IMG/VR virus record: IMGVR_UViG_3300035162_001077
Coordinates: 1 to 26,272 of that record
Length of the DNA stretch: 26,272 nucleotides
Source of the DNA: a virus
Strand: one strand, 5' to 3'
Made by a program: the position numbers and the translations under genes. Position 1 is the stretch's first letter, and the number at the start of each line of letters is the position of its first letter. Below, piece after piece: positions 6,287 through 14,061 of this stretch. The notes under the pieces are model-generated. The model saw nothing but the letters and a program-made list of their open reading frames with translations, was not told the DNA's origin and did not search any database.

Positions 6287-7943
6287 GAAGATCAGAGTGA
6301 AGAAGAAACGCACCCAACGCACTGACAAAGAAACTAAAAGTGAATTGCTAGCTATTCCTGATAAGTATTCACACATTGACTTTGTACCTCCCAAGGGAGT
6401 TCAAGCAGCTGCCAAACGTGCCCTTGAAGTTCGAGCAACTAAACCACCTTCACAACGTGGTGGTACAGAAGTTGGACTTGCTCGTGCAAGAGACTTATCC
6501 AACGGTAAACAACTTAGTCCTGATACTGTCAGAAGAATGTTGAATTATTTCACACGCCATGAAGTCGATAAACAAGGGTCCACTTGGTCTGATCAAGGCA
6601 AAGGTTGGCAAGCTTGGAATTTATGGGGTGGTGATGCAGGATATTCATATGCACGAAAAACGGTAAAACAAATGAACACAGCTGATTCAAAAGCAACGTC
6701 ATTGACTGCATATGCAGAAGCATTGCAGTTGAATGAAATTAGAACGTATGAAGTGCCCAATGGTTTAACTATTGGCAGACCGTTCAAAACTCTCTCAATG
6801 GGTCAAGTCTCTTCACGCATGAATGGTGCACCCCTTGGTGATGCCATTGACCATGAACTGTTAAATGAAATGGTTCGTGTGTTTAACGTGCGTAAAGAAT
6901 CTGATCCTGTAATCATTGATTGGCAACATGCTACAAGCCCTTTCCAAGATGGTATTCAAGGACCTGATGCGGGTAATGCATTGGGTGTCATTGTAGACCT
7001 CGAACTTAAGGATGATGGTTTGTATGCAGTGCCTGCATATAATGAGAGGGGCCTTAAAGTAGTTAATGAAGCTGGTGGAATACTTTGGTCTAGTCCTGAG
7101 TATTTACACGGTGAAATATTCACGCGTGATGGTGGTGATAAAGTTGGTGATGCTCAACTGTTAGCAATCACATTGACCCCACGGCCTGCACAACAATCTG
7201 ACAAAATAGACAGAGTCACACTAAAGGAGAATTTGAACATGTATTCAAAAGACCAGTTGGATGCGATGGATCATAACGATCTTGTAGACTTTGCAACTCG
7301 TGAGCAAGATCTGAATCAACAAAAAGATGACATGATCAAGCAACTAGAGAAGCAAGTCAAAACCATGAATGAAGACAATGAATCTAAGATTGCACAAGAC
7401 AATGAAGAATTGTTAGAGCATGACAAAGATGAAAAACTTGGTGAGCATTCAGATGATGAAAAGATGAATGAGCACTATGACAAAAAAGAAGAAGATGAAG
7501 ACAAGGACAAGAAAATGAAAGAACATCAAAAGATGAGTGAATCACTTGCAAGTCCTGCTTTGCTTTCTGAAATCCAAATGTTGAGAGAACAAGTTTCACA
7601 ATTGCGTCAAGACAAGATCGAAGTTGAAAAGTCTTCTGCAGTGAAACAATTGCTAAGTGAAGGCAAGATCTCACCTAATGAGGAAAGCGTTGCTCGTGAA
7701 GCGTATGACATGAAACTTGAAGGGCGTGACTCTTTTTGGGCAATGTTTAGCGAACGTCAAAACAACAGCGTTGTACCAATGAATACCATTGGACATGGTG
7801 CAAGTGGTCAAGAGATCACCAAAGAAACAATCAATCTTAAGATTAAGAAATTAAGTGAAGATAAAGGACTTAGTTACAGTCAAGCACTGACTGAGTTCAG
7901 AACTTCAAATCCTTCTGAATATAACCAAGCGTATGGGGTTTAA
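6279..7943 (+). CDS. Prohead protease-scaffold fusion, Mu I-like
   Basis: A 554-residue, three-part protein. Residues 1-20 are very basic. Residues about 35-132 form a small helical domain (VPPKGVQAAAKRALEV, GGTEVGLARARDLSNGKQLS, LNYFTRH, GWQAWNLWGGDAGYSYARK) found, from memory, in several phage proteases and head proteins. Residues about 155-305 resemble the Mu I-type maturation protease: VIIDWQHAT (candidate catalytic H217), then a beta region with DGLYAVPAYNERG, ILWSSPEY (candidate nucleophile S271 or S272) and LLAITLTPRPAQQ. From residue 321 onward the protein is acidic coiled coil typical of scaffolds. It would cleave itself and the scaffold during capsid maturation. An internal start at 7239 probably makes the scaffold alone. 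Confidence 0.83.
   Translation: MVKKIRVKKKRTQRTDKETKSELLAIPDKYSHIDFVPPKGVQAAAKRALEVRATKPPSQRGGTEVGLARARDLSNGKQLSPDTVRRMLNYFTRHEVDKQGSTWSDQGKGWQAWNLWGGDAGYSYARKTVKQMNTADSKATSLTAYAEALQLNEIRTYEVPNGLTIGRPFKTLSMGQVSSRMNGAPLGDAIDHELLNEMVRVFNVRKESDPVIIDWQHATSPFQDGIQGPDAGNALGVIVDLELKDDGLYAVPAYNERGLKVVNEAGGILWSSPEYLHGEIFTRDGGDKVGDAQLLAITLTPRPAQQSDKIDRVTLKENLNMYSKDQLDAMDHNDLVDFATREQDLNQQKDDMIKQLEKQVKTMNEDNESKIAQDNEELLEHDKDEKLGEHSDDEKMNEHYDKKEEDEDKDKKMKEHQKMSESLASPALLSEIQMLREQVSQLRQDKIEVEKSSAVKQLLSEGKISPNEESVAREAYDMKLEGRDSFWAMFSERQNNSVVPMNTIGHGASGQEITKETINLKIKKLSEDKGLSYSQALTEFRTSNPSEYNQAYGV
7225..7241 (+). promoter_or_regulatory. Internal ribosome binding site and start
   Basis: Inside the protease-scaffold gene, AGGAG (7225-7229, within AAAGGAG) stands 9 bases before an in-frame ATG at 7239. 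It is one of the best Shine-Dalgarno sequences in the window and falls exactly at the protease/scaffold boundary. Confidence 0.75.
7239..7943 (+). CDS. Scaffolding protein (nested in-frame product)
   Basis: Predicted 234-residue product starting at MYSKDQLDAMDHNDL and sharing frame and stop with the protease gene. The product is highly charged and helical. It contains a long coiled coil (about residues 25-55 of this product), a Glu/Asp/Lys/His-rich stretch with repeated EH/DEK motifs (about 60-105), a second coiled coil (LLSEIQMLREQVSQLRQDKI) and a helical C-terminus rich in charged residues that may bind capsid subunits. Nested protease and scaffold genes are well known in lambda (C/Nu3) and Mu (I/Z). 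The free scaffold would fill the prohead core and be degraded or expelled. Evidence is the strong internal Shine-Dalgarno at the domain boundary; the product itself is inferred. Confidence 0.7.
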   Translation: MYSKDQLDAMDHNDLVDFATREQDLNQQKDDMIKQLEKQVKTMNEDNESKIAQDNEELLEHDKDEKLGEHSDDEKMNEHYDKKEEDEDKDKKMKEHQKMSESLASPALLSEIQMLREQVSQLRQDKIEVEKSSAVKQLLSEGKISPNEESVAREAYDMKLEGRDSFWAMFSERQNNSVVPMNTIGHGASGQEITKETINLKIKKLSEDKGLSYSQALTEFRTSNPSEYNQAYGV

Positions 7944-7945
7944 TC

Positions 7946-8332
7946 ATGCAAACTCAAAATATTGTTGAATCATTTGTGGCAGCAGAAGCCATCACTGAAT
8001 TTGCTCTAGTATCAATTGATGCTAATGGCAAAATCACCATCACTGATGCAGGCACTGAAATTGGATGTGTTGGCGTTGCACAACGTGCATGTTCTGCTGG
8101 TGATACTGTTGAGGTCGTTATCCATGGAACAACACGAGTGATTGCAAGTGCAGCACTAACATTTGGAACCACACCATTGTTGACAGGTGCAGCCAATGGT
8201 GAAGTTGCAGCAGTTACAGCAGGTGACTATCCTGTATGTCGCGCACTTCCAAACATCAACCAAAAATCAACAGCGGCTCAAGGTGAACAATTTCTTGTTC
8301 TCTTCACAGGCCCTTCTGTAGTTAAAGCTTAA
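7946..8332 (+). CDS. Head decoration/fibre-like protein (DUF2190-like)
   Basis: A 128-residue, beta-rich, small-residue-rich protein. Motifs such as VESFVAAEAITEFALVSID, GCVGVAQRACSAGDTVEVVI and HGTTRVIASAALTFGTTPLL are typical of the short capsid decoration or head-fibre proteins (DUF2190-like) that often sit between protease/scaffold and major capsid genes. Such proteins bind the outer face of the expanded capsid and stabilise it against internal DNA pressure. It starts 2 bases after the protease stop and is followed after 12 bases by the capsid gene. The family call rests on pattern and position. Confidence 0.75.
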   Translation: MQTQNIVESFVAAEAITEFALVSIDANGKITITDAGTEIGCVGVAQRACSAGDTVEVVIHGTTRVIASAALTFGTTPLLTGAANGEVAAVTAGDYPVCRALPNINQKSTAAQGEQFLVLFTGPSVVKA

Positions 8333-8344
8333 GGAGTTTAACCA

Positions 8345-9355
8345 ATGGCATCATCATATAGCAATATCCATCCTGTTGATCAGATCTTAACTTCACTTGC
8401 AATTGAATCTGTTCCTTCTGATTCACAATTGATTGCTGATCAAATCTTTGAAAAAGTAAACATTCCTGAAAGAAGTGGAACACTCTTAATTGAGAACACC
8501 CGCAACTTTATGGGATCACCTTCACTTGACCTTGAACGTGCACCTGGTGCATCTCGAACAATGATTGGTTCTTTTGATCGCACTAACTTAACTTACAAAG
8601 CTAAGATCTACAGTGCATCAGATTCAATTGCCATGGAGGATATCGAAGATTCTCAATACCCTGGTAGTGAAGAAGCACGAATCATTCGTAAAGTAGCCCG
8701 TACAATGAAACTTGCAAAAGAGAAACGAGCAGCAGACTTACTATTTGACAACACTGTGTTTACTAAAACATCAACCGCTGCTGCTATTCCAAGTGGTAAA
8801 GGTGTGAAGTTCAATGCAGCAGGTGCTGAACCTTTAAGTGATCTTCACTTAGTTAAAGACCAAGTGTTTGCAAACTCACACGGCATCAACCCTGATACGC
8901 TAGTATTAGGCCGTGAAGTATTCCGTGAACTTGCTCGCAATCCTGAAATGCGTGGATACGTTGGTGATGCAACAGCAGGCATTGCAAGTGGTAATCTTCT
9001 TCTTAATGATGAGACTATCATTCAAGTTCTTAAAAACGTTCTTGGAATCCCTAACGTTTATGTTGGTGCTGCACGCCGTGAAACAGCTGTCGCAGGTGCA
9101 ACTTCAAGTGAAGGTTACATTTGGACTGGTGATTCCATCTTTATGGGAATTATGAAAGGTTCTGATGCCATCGTTTCTAAAACAGGTAATGTGAAGGCAA
9201 TGCCTGTTGCAGCACTTGACTTTGAATACAAAGACATGATTGCAGGACAATATGATTCTCTTGATCTGATTCGTCGTTATGTATGGTCAGAGCAAGTCAA
9301 CTTGTTCTCTAAGATTGATGATAACTTTGCATACTTAGTGACTGATTGTCTATAA
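8345..9355 (+). CDS. Major capsid protein
   Basis: A 336-residue protein at the usual place after the decoration gene, with a strong AAGGAG ribosome site (8330-8335). Segments such as IADQIFEKVNIPERSGTLLI, YSASDSIAMEDIEDSQYPGS (about 98-117), a long helix EEARIIRKVARTMKLAKEKRAADLLF and INPDTLVLGREVFRELARNPEMR match the E-loop/spine-helix pattern of HK97-fold capsid proteins of the type common in Mu-like and marine phages. No separate N-terminal delta domain is visible, consistent with the separate scaffold encoded at 7239. Many copies would assemble the icosahedral shell. Confidence 0.9.
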   Translation: MASSYSNIHPVDQILTSLAIESVPSDSQLIADQIFEKVNIPERSGTLLIENTRNFMGSPSLDLERAPGASRTMIGSFDRTNLTYKAKIYSASDSIAMEDIEDSQYPGSEEARIIRKVARTMKLAKEKRAADLLFDNTVFTKTSTAAAIPSGKGVKFNAAGAEPLSDLHLVKDQVFANSHGINPDTLVLGREVFRELARNPEMRGYVGDATAGIASGNLLLNDETIIQVLKNVLGIPNVYVGAARRETAVAGATSSEGYIWTGDSIFMGIMKGSDAIVSKTGNVKAMPVAALDFEYKDMIAGQYDSLDLIRRYVWSEQVNLFSKIDDNFAYLVTDCL

Positions 9356-9365
9356 GAGTTGATTA

Positions 9366-10286
9366 ATGTTTTATTGCTTTGAAGAACACTCGCATGTGAT
9401 GTTGGCTGAAAGTGTGGATGCTGATGAAAAGGCTATTCAAGACTTACAACGTCAAGTGAAAGATCAACCAAAGCAACTTGCAGACATTACCAAAGCAAAG
9501 ATCAAAGAACTGAAAGCAGAAAAGAAAACAGCAGACCAGTTTGGTCAAGTCTATTCGAAGTCATCAAAGAAGTTAATCAAACAACTTAATGACCTCCTTA
9601 AACAAACAGACCCTGCCGTTTTATTAAACCTTCAAAAGGAACAGTTAATTGAACTTGTTCTTGAAGGTGGATTTGCTGATTCAATAGAAGACTTTATTGA
9701 ACAGCAAGATAAATTACTTCAATCAATAAATGAATCATTGGCGGTGGTTGATCCAACATGGACCCCCCTATTCATTGAGAATGAAGTTGATGCATTGAAG
9801 ACTCTGACTGTTCAGAATGTCTTTGATGATATTGTGATCCCTGCCGTATCAAAGAACGTGCGTGATTCATTGCTTTCCATGGTTGTAGATACACCCAAGG
9901 ATCAAGCAATGTCTAATCTTGCACAATCCCTTCAACGGGGTGCAGGTTCTTTGCAGACAGAAGTGCGTACAAAAATCAGTCAGTTTGGCAGATCTGTCAA
10001 CATGATTGCCTCTGATGCTGTTGGCATAGATCTGTATTTATATACAGGTCCTAAAGATGGAATCACTAGAAACTTTTGCAAAGCCTTAATCAATAAGGTT
10101 CTGACTAAAGATCAATTAAATAAACTAAACAATAACCAAGGTCTTTCTGTGAGATCATCGTGCGGTGGGTATAATTGCAGACACTCCCTGAGTCCTGTAA
10201 CATCCAACTTTGTTGAACTTGCAAACCTCGAACTTGCGAAATCAAAAGACATTTCAGATGCAAACAGTGGAGCAAAGAAGAGATGA
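9366..10286 (+). CDS. Minor head protein, Mu gpF-like
   Basis: A 306-residue protein. The first 125 residues are charged and helical (coiled coil about 20-80). The C-terminal part (about 219-280) has the Mu gpF/head-morphogenesis signature: YTGPKDGITRNFCKALINKV, then SVRSSCGGYNCRHSLSPV, with conserved-looking C238, C266, C271 and H273 that could bind metal or form a structural cluster. In Mu-like phages this protein acts in head assembly and DNA injection and usually follows the portal; here it comes after the capsid gene. A weak AGAG precedes the ATG at 9366, and a later start at residue 12 is possible. Its stop overlaps the next start (ATGA). Confidence 0.8.
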   Translation: MFYCFEEHSHVMLAESVDADEKAIQDLQRQVKDQPKQLADITKAKIKELKAEKKTADQFGQVYSKSSKKLIKQLNDLLKQTDPAVLLNLQKEQLIELVLEGGFADSIEDFIEQQDKLLQSINESLAVVDPTWTPLFIENEVDALKTLTVQNVFDDIVIPAVSKNVRDSLLSMVVDTPKDQAMSNLAQSLQRGAGSLQTEVRTKISQFGRSVNMIASDAVGIDLYLYTGPKDGITRNFCKALINKVLTKDQLNKLNNNQGLSVRSSCGGYNCRHSLSPVTSNFVELANLELAKSKDISDANSGAKKR

Positions 10287-11230
10287 GAAAAGCAGTATTA
10301 AATAAAGACTATACATTTGAATGGATTGCACCAAGTCCAATCAGCGGCACACCTGTCTTGACCTTGAACAGTATCAACTATAATCTTTCACAGTCTCGTA
10401 CCAATGCCACTGTGTCTGCAATTGCTAATGACAGAAGAACACTGACAGTTGACAATCAAGCAACAGGATTGCAACGTGATCAAATGAAGGGGTTCTTGAT
10501 CACCAATGGTGATACGTTCTACAACGTCTCTATTGTTCGAGTAGTTGGTACAACTGCAATCTTAGCAGAACCATTACCTCGTGAAATTGATCTGACAACC
10601 AATGCAACCCTTGAGTTTGCTCTGTGGTCAACTACACTTGCAAACACCATTGCAGTCTTGACCACTGCAAACACATATCCATATCAAGTGAACTTCACAA
10701 CAGACCTTGGTGCATTGACACAATCAAAGCAAGAAAAGGGTTTGTTGAAGTCCACACCTAGACCTTTTGAAACAGGTCTTTCGCATGATGATCTGGTTGG
10801 ATTGTTTGCACAATTAGCAGATATGATTCCAAGAAGACAAAGCGACTTTGAACCACAAATCAAAGGTGCATTGAATGAATTGATTTTACAAGTTCGTGAT
10901 GTTGTCTTGTCAGATAATGCAACAGAGGATGAGGTATTCAATCCTGAACAGTTTCATCTTGCACATGCTTATTGTACAGCTGCAATCATCTATGAACTTA
11001 ATCTACAATTAGATGTGGCAGATCAAATGCGTCAAAGATGCCATGATCTGATGGAGATAGCCTTGCGTTCATTAGCATTGGATTTGGATGGTGATGGAGT
11101 GATTGACACGGGTGAACTTGATAGGCGTGAAACGGGCGGTAAGCAATCAGACTTTCGTGCATCATGGAAAGGCTACACTCGAACAAGCAATGATTCATTC
11201 TTCACTGCCACAAGAGGAATGAAACACTGA
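10283..11230 (+). CDS. Head-tail connector-like protein with EF-hand loop
   Basis: A 315-residue protein. Residues 1-140 are beta-rich (TPVLTLNSINYNLS, ATVSAIANDRRTLTVD, VSIVRVVGTTAILAEPLP). Residues 165-265 are helical (FAQLADMIPRRQSDFEPQI, ALNELILQVRDVVLS, QFHLAHAYCTAAIIYELNLQ), like the helical core of head-completion/adaptor proteins. Residues 267-278 (DLDGDGVIDTGE) form a perfect canonical calcium-binding EF-hand loop, with D at 1, 3, 5 and 9, G at 6, I at 8 and E at 12. The gene lies between the minor head and neck genes, so a head-tail adaptor is the best inference. The family was not recognised with certainty. Confidence 0.65.
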   Translation: MRKAVLNKDYTFEWIAPSPISGTPVLTLNSINYNLSQSRTNATVSAIANDRRTLTVDNQATGLQRDQMKGFLITNGDTFYNVSIVRVVGTTAILAEPLPREIDLTTNATLEFALWSTTLANTIAVLTTANTYPYQVNFTTDLGALTQSKQEKGLLKSTPRPFETGLSHDDLVGLFAQLADMIPRRQSDFEPQIKGALNELILQVRDVVLSDNATEDEVFNPEQFHLAHAYCTAAIIYELNLQLDVADQMRQRCHDLMEIALRSLALDLDGDGVIDTGELDRRETGGKQSDFRASWKGYTRTSNDSFFTATRGMKH

Positions 11231-11757
11231 TGCCTAGTAAAGTAAAATTAAACTTACCCAAGGCCATATGGACAAAAGCAGACACCATGCGTTTGGCATT
11301 GGACACACTCGCATCAATCAAGCTAAGGACAAGCAAAGGTCTTGATGCAAGCGGTGGCAAGTTTAAGGAATACTCAAAGAAAAAGATTTACATATCTGTC
11401 AATAAAGGCACGGGTGCACGTTTAAAACCTAAAGGTGGAATACTAACAAAGACAGGTAAAACCATGCGGTTTGATGGTGGCTATCAAGAGTATAAAAACT
11501 TATCAAGAAAACGTGGTACTGTACCTGGTCAAACAGATTCAGCAGAAGTTGACCTTGTTCTTTCAGGTGCATTGATGAACAATCTTGTAATATTGAAAGC
11601 AACTAAAACACACTTTGTCATTGGCTTGACAAAACATGCGAAACATTATGGCTATGCAGTAAATGAACAACGTGAATACCTAGGTCTTTCACCAAGTGAA
11701 ATACGTCTGCTTGTAGTTGCAGCACGTCAAACCATTGCAGATAAGTTGGGCAAATAA
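11230..11757 (+). CDS. Virion morphogenesis/neck protein, Mu gpG-like
   Basis: A 175-residue basic protein with features of phage virion morphogenesis (Mu gpG-like) or tail-completion proteins: an N-terminal helix, IKLRTSKGLDASGGKFKEYS (29-48), a basic region, VDLVLSGALMNNL (about 107-119) and HFVIGLTKHAKHYGYAVNEQ, then REYLGLSPSEIRLL near the end. These proteins sit at the neck and help join the finished tail to the head. It shares one base with both neighbours (TGATG and TAATG), which implies translational coupling. Confidence 0.78.
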   Translation: MPSKVKLNLPKAIWTKADTMRLALDTLASIKLRTSKGLDASGGKFKEYSKKKIYISVNKGTGARLKPKGGILTKTGKTMRFDGGYQEYKNLSRKRGTVPGQTDSAEVDLVLSGALMNNLVILKATKTHFVIGLTKHAKHYGYAVNEQREYLGLSPSEIRLLVVAARQTIADKLGK

Positions 11758-12221
11758 TGAGTCAAGGTATATTCAAAGCAACTGAGAAACTTGAAGACAT
11801 GATTGAAGGCATCACACCAAAGACTGATGCACATCATGGATTCATTGCAATTGAAACAGGCAACGGTCGAACACAACCACTTGATCAACGTCCAAACTCA
11901 ACACGCTATTTTGAAATCATTACATTGAACTTTGCAAGTGATGATGGAGAAGCGGGCTTAAGCGGTCGCAAGAGAACATCCATGGAATTAAGGGTGCGGT
12001 ATGATATACCTCAAGACCTTGGATTCTTAAGAAGGTTGATCAATGAAGATGCATCAAAGTTGATTGATACTTTAAAAGGACCTGACTATGATTTAGTCAA
12101 CACAGGTATTGTTTCTTTAATACCTGGTGTACCATCTACAGACAACATACAAGACATCAATGGAGTGGTTGAAGCCGTTTTGCTTTTACTGCCTTTTGAC
12201 CTTTTATATTTGGAGGAATAA
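11757..12221 (+). CDS. Tail terminator-like protein
   Basis: A 154-residue alpha/beta protein directly before the tail tube gene. An N-terminal helix (FKATEKLEDMIEGITP) is followed by strands FIAIETG, FEIITLNFAS, SMELRVRYDIP, a helix (LGFLRRLINEDASKLIDTLK) and a final strand VVEAVLLLLPFDLLYL. This helix-strand-strand-strand-helix-strand order is that of gpU/gp17-type tail terminators, which form a hexameric ring that caps the tail and binds the neck. The call rests on order, size and predicted topology, not on a motif. Confidence 0.68.
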   Translation: MSQGIFKATEKLEDMIEGITPKTDAHHGFIAIETGNGRTQPLDQRPNSTRYFEIITLNFASDDGEAGLSGRKRTSMELRVRYDIPQDLGFLRRLINEDASKLIDTLKGPDYDLVNTGIVSLIPGVPSTDNIQDINGVVEAVLLLLPFDLLYLEE

Positions 12222-12223
12222 AA

Positions 12224-13513
12224 ATGAGTGTAACACACAGATCAATTGGTGTGATTAATGAATCATCGTTTGGATCACTTGACAGTAATGGTTTACCATC
12301 CACATCAGGATTGTCCTTTGTTTCAATTCCTTGTGAACGTGATCCAATCGTGATTTATGGTGAACCCGTTGCATCAGAAAGAAATGATGCTCGTGATGGT
12401 TCTTATGGATTACCTCCTGAACCTGACACTGTATATTCAAGTGATGCTCGTGTTCGAAGAAGAACAGGGCAAGTAGTAATTCAATTAGACTTAACCACTG
12501 TTGGTGCTACACCTGACAACTATGACACCAACTACCTTGGTTACTTGCTTGGTGCGGGTTTCTTGACTGCAAAGCATGGATTTGCAAGTGATACTGCATC
12601 TGCTGTTACAAATCAAAATCTGTTTACACCCACTGCAAATGAAGCTGATTACTCAATAGGTAATCTGATTGGTGTTGAGATTGCAGGCCGTGCAGAATAC
12701 AGTGCTGTTACTAATAACAATGAAAGCAATGACGTTTCTGTATCACCTGCCTTTTCTGCATTGAGTACATCAGAAACAATTCGAGCAATGCAAACTTGGT
12801 ACCCTGGTTCAAGAACTGCAACAGGAACAAAAGTTTCAAGTGTGGCCTTCCAAGTCAATGGTGTGAACTTCAAGACCAATTGCTTTGGATGTGTTCTTGA
12901 ATCTGTATCAATCAGTTTAGACAATGGGCGTGTGATGGCAGAAATGACCTATCAATCAGCATGCATTCAAGATGACCATGGCAACGCCGTTGGACCTATT
13001 GAACCATTATACAATGCAGGATCACCCCCTTTCTTTAGAGGGTCATACGTTGTGGTTTCAACCACTTCACCAACTTCATTGACCAATGCAAGTGGAACAG
13101 GTGACAAGCTAGCAAGAACTAAACTTGATTGTGAGGATTTCACTCTGACAATCACCAACACACTGACACCATTAGGTCATTCTGATTCCATTCTTGCAAT
13201 GTCAGGAATGGAGATTTCAGACGTTGATGTAGAATTAACCTTGACACTTTCAACTTTAAACACCACTTTGAATCAAGATTATTTCAACCGCACCATTCGT
13301 CAAGTGCTTGTAGGAACGGGTCCAATTGGAAATGGCAAGGGGTGTGCATTTATGATACCTGCCGCTTATCTCACCAATGATCCAAGTGCATATGATGTCA
13401 GTGGCAATGACATTGTAAGACAAACATTGAACTACAAGCAAAGCCGCTTTGGTGGGGATCTTTCAGAAACAGGTGCAGGCAACAGTCCTGTACGTTTAGC
13501 ATTGGGAGTCTAA
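12224..13513 (+). CDS. Major tail (tube) protein-like
   Basis: A 429-residue, beta-rich protein with a very strong GGAGG ribosome site, as expected for an abundant virion protein. It opens with SVTHRSIGVINESSFGSLDS and has many Ser/Thr-rich strands (RTGQVVIQLDLTTVG, VSISLDNGRVMAEMTYQS, FTLTITNTLTPLG, VDVELTLTLSTLNTTLNQDY). It lies between the tail terminator and the chaperones, which is the slot of the tail tube gene. It is longer than typical tube proteins of about 150-250 residues, so it may carry extra surface domains or a duplicated tube fold, as in some marine phages. There is no sheath-like motif and no second tube gene, which argues for a siphovirus. Confidence 0.72.
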   Translation: MSVTHRSIGVINESSFGSLDSNGLPSTSGLSFVSIPCERDPIVIYGEPVASERNDARDGSYGLPPEPDTVYSSDARVRRRTGQVVIQLDLTTVGATPDNYDTNYLGYLLGAGFLTAKHGFASDTASAVTNQNLFTPTANEADYSIGNLIGVEIAGRAEYSAVTNNNESNDVSVSPAFSALSTSETIRAMQTWYPGSRTATGTKVSSVAFQVNGVNFKTNCFGCVLESVSISLDNGRVMAEMTYQSACIQDDHGNAVGPIEPLYNAGSPPFFRGSYVVVSTTSPTSLTNASGTGDKLARTKLDCEDFTLTITNTLTPLGHSDSILAMSGMEISDVDVELTLTLSTLNTTLNQDYFNRTIRQVLVGTGPIGNGKGCAFMIPAAYLTNDPSAYDVSGNDIVRQTLNYKQSRFGGDLSETGAGNSPVRLALGV

Positions 13514-13516
13514 ACA

Positions 13517-14023
13517 ATGGCCATTTCCTTCTTGTCTTCTTCAAACTCAACAATTGATGTTCACCTTTCTTTTGATCCATCTGTACACATGACAGATGAA
13601 GAAAGGAGTGAATACTTGACAAGTGGGATATTCAAAGGCCGTTTAGATGAGGATGCAACCAAGTTTAAATTAAAAGCACTTTCACCAAGTGAACGTGAAG
13701 AAGCAGAAGTTCGAGCGGGTTCATTCACTCGTTCTGAACTTGGTCGTTTGCTTTGGATTGAATCACCATCTGATGACAAAGAAAAAGCCTTATGGCATCA
13801 CGCACTTTCTGATGAAGAGAAAACAGCTGTATCATCTTATCAAGCATACTTGAACAGAGTGTATCTTGAAATGATTGATGCTTCCTTGATTTCAGTAAAT
13901 GATGAAGATGCAAGCATTGAAACAGTTCAAGCGATTAGACCAGAGGCACATAGAATCCAAGCAATCACTGAACTTGTTTTACATGTTCAACGTATTTCAT
14001 TGGTAGGTGACGAGGGAAAATAG
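13517..14023 (+). CDS. Tail assembly chaperone G
   Basis: A 168-residue helical protein between tube and tape measure genes, the fixed position of lambda G-type chaperones. It starts with a beta segment (STIDVHLSFDPSV) and continues with charged helices (LKALSPSEREEAEVRAG, LGRLLWIESP, LSDEEKTAVSSYQAYLNRVY, AHRIQAITELVLHVQRIS). It ends DEGK followed by TAG. Its last codons form the slippery heptamer GGGAAAA, so a fraction of ribosomes should shift to -1 and make the longer 312-residue GT protein. The short and long forms together coat the tape measure and recruit tube subunits, and are not found in the finished virion. Confidence 0.85.
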   Translation: MAISFLSSSNSTIDVHLSFDPSVHMTDEERSEYLTSGIFKGRLDEDATKFKLKALSPSEREEAEVRAGSFTRSELGRLLWIESPSDDKEKALWHHALSDEEKTAVSSYQAYLNRVYLEMIDASLISVNDEDASIETVQAIRPEAHRIQAITELVLHVQRISLVGDEGK

Positions 14024-14061
14024 CACTCGCCACTGCCGTGTGGGTTCCACATAGTGGTGGC
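14014..14061 (+). promoter_or_regulatory. Programmed -1 ribosomal frameshift signal
   Basis: G GGA AAA (14014-14020) in the chaperone frame is a perfect X-XXY-YYZ slippery heptamer immediately before the TAG stop. Eight bases downstream a hairpin begins: 14029-14043 pairs with 14047-14061 in 14 of 15 positions (three are G-U), with a three-base loop. A stop at the slip site, correct spacing and a strong stem are the standard parts of the lambda-like G/GT frameshift. Confidence 0.9.

Noticed and set aside
12224-13513. Tail sheath protein of a contractile tail
   Set aside because: There is no sheath-like motif, no separate tube gene after it and no baseplate wedge genes downstream.
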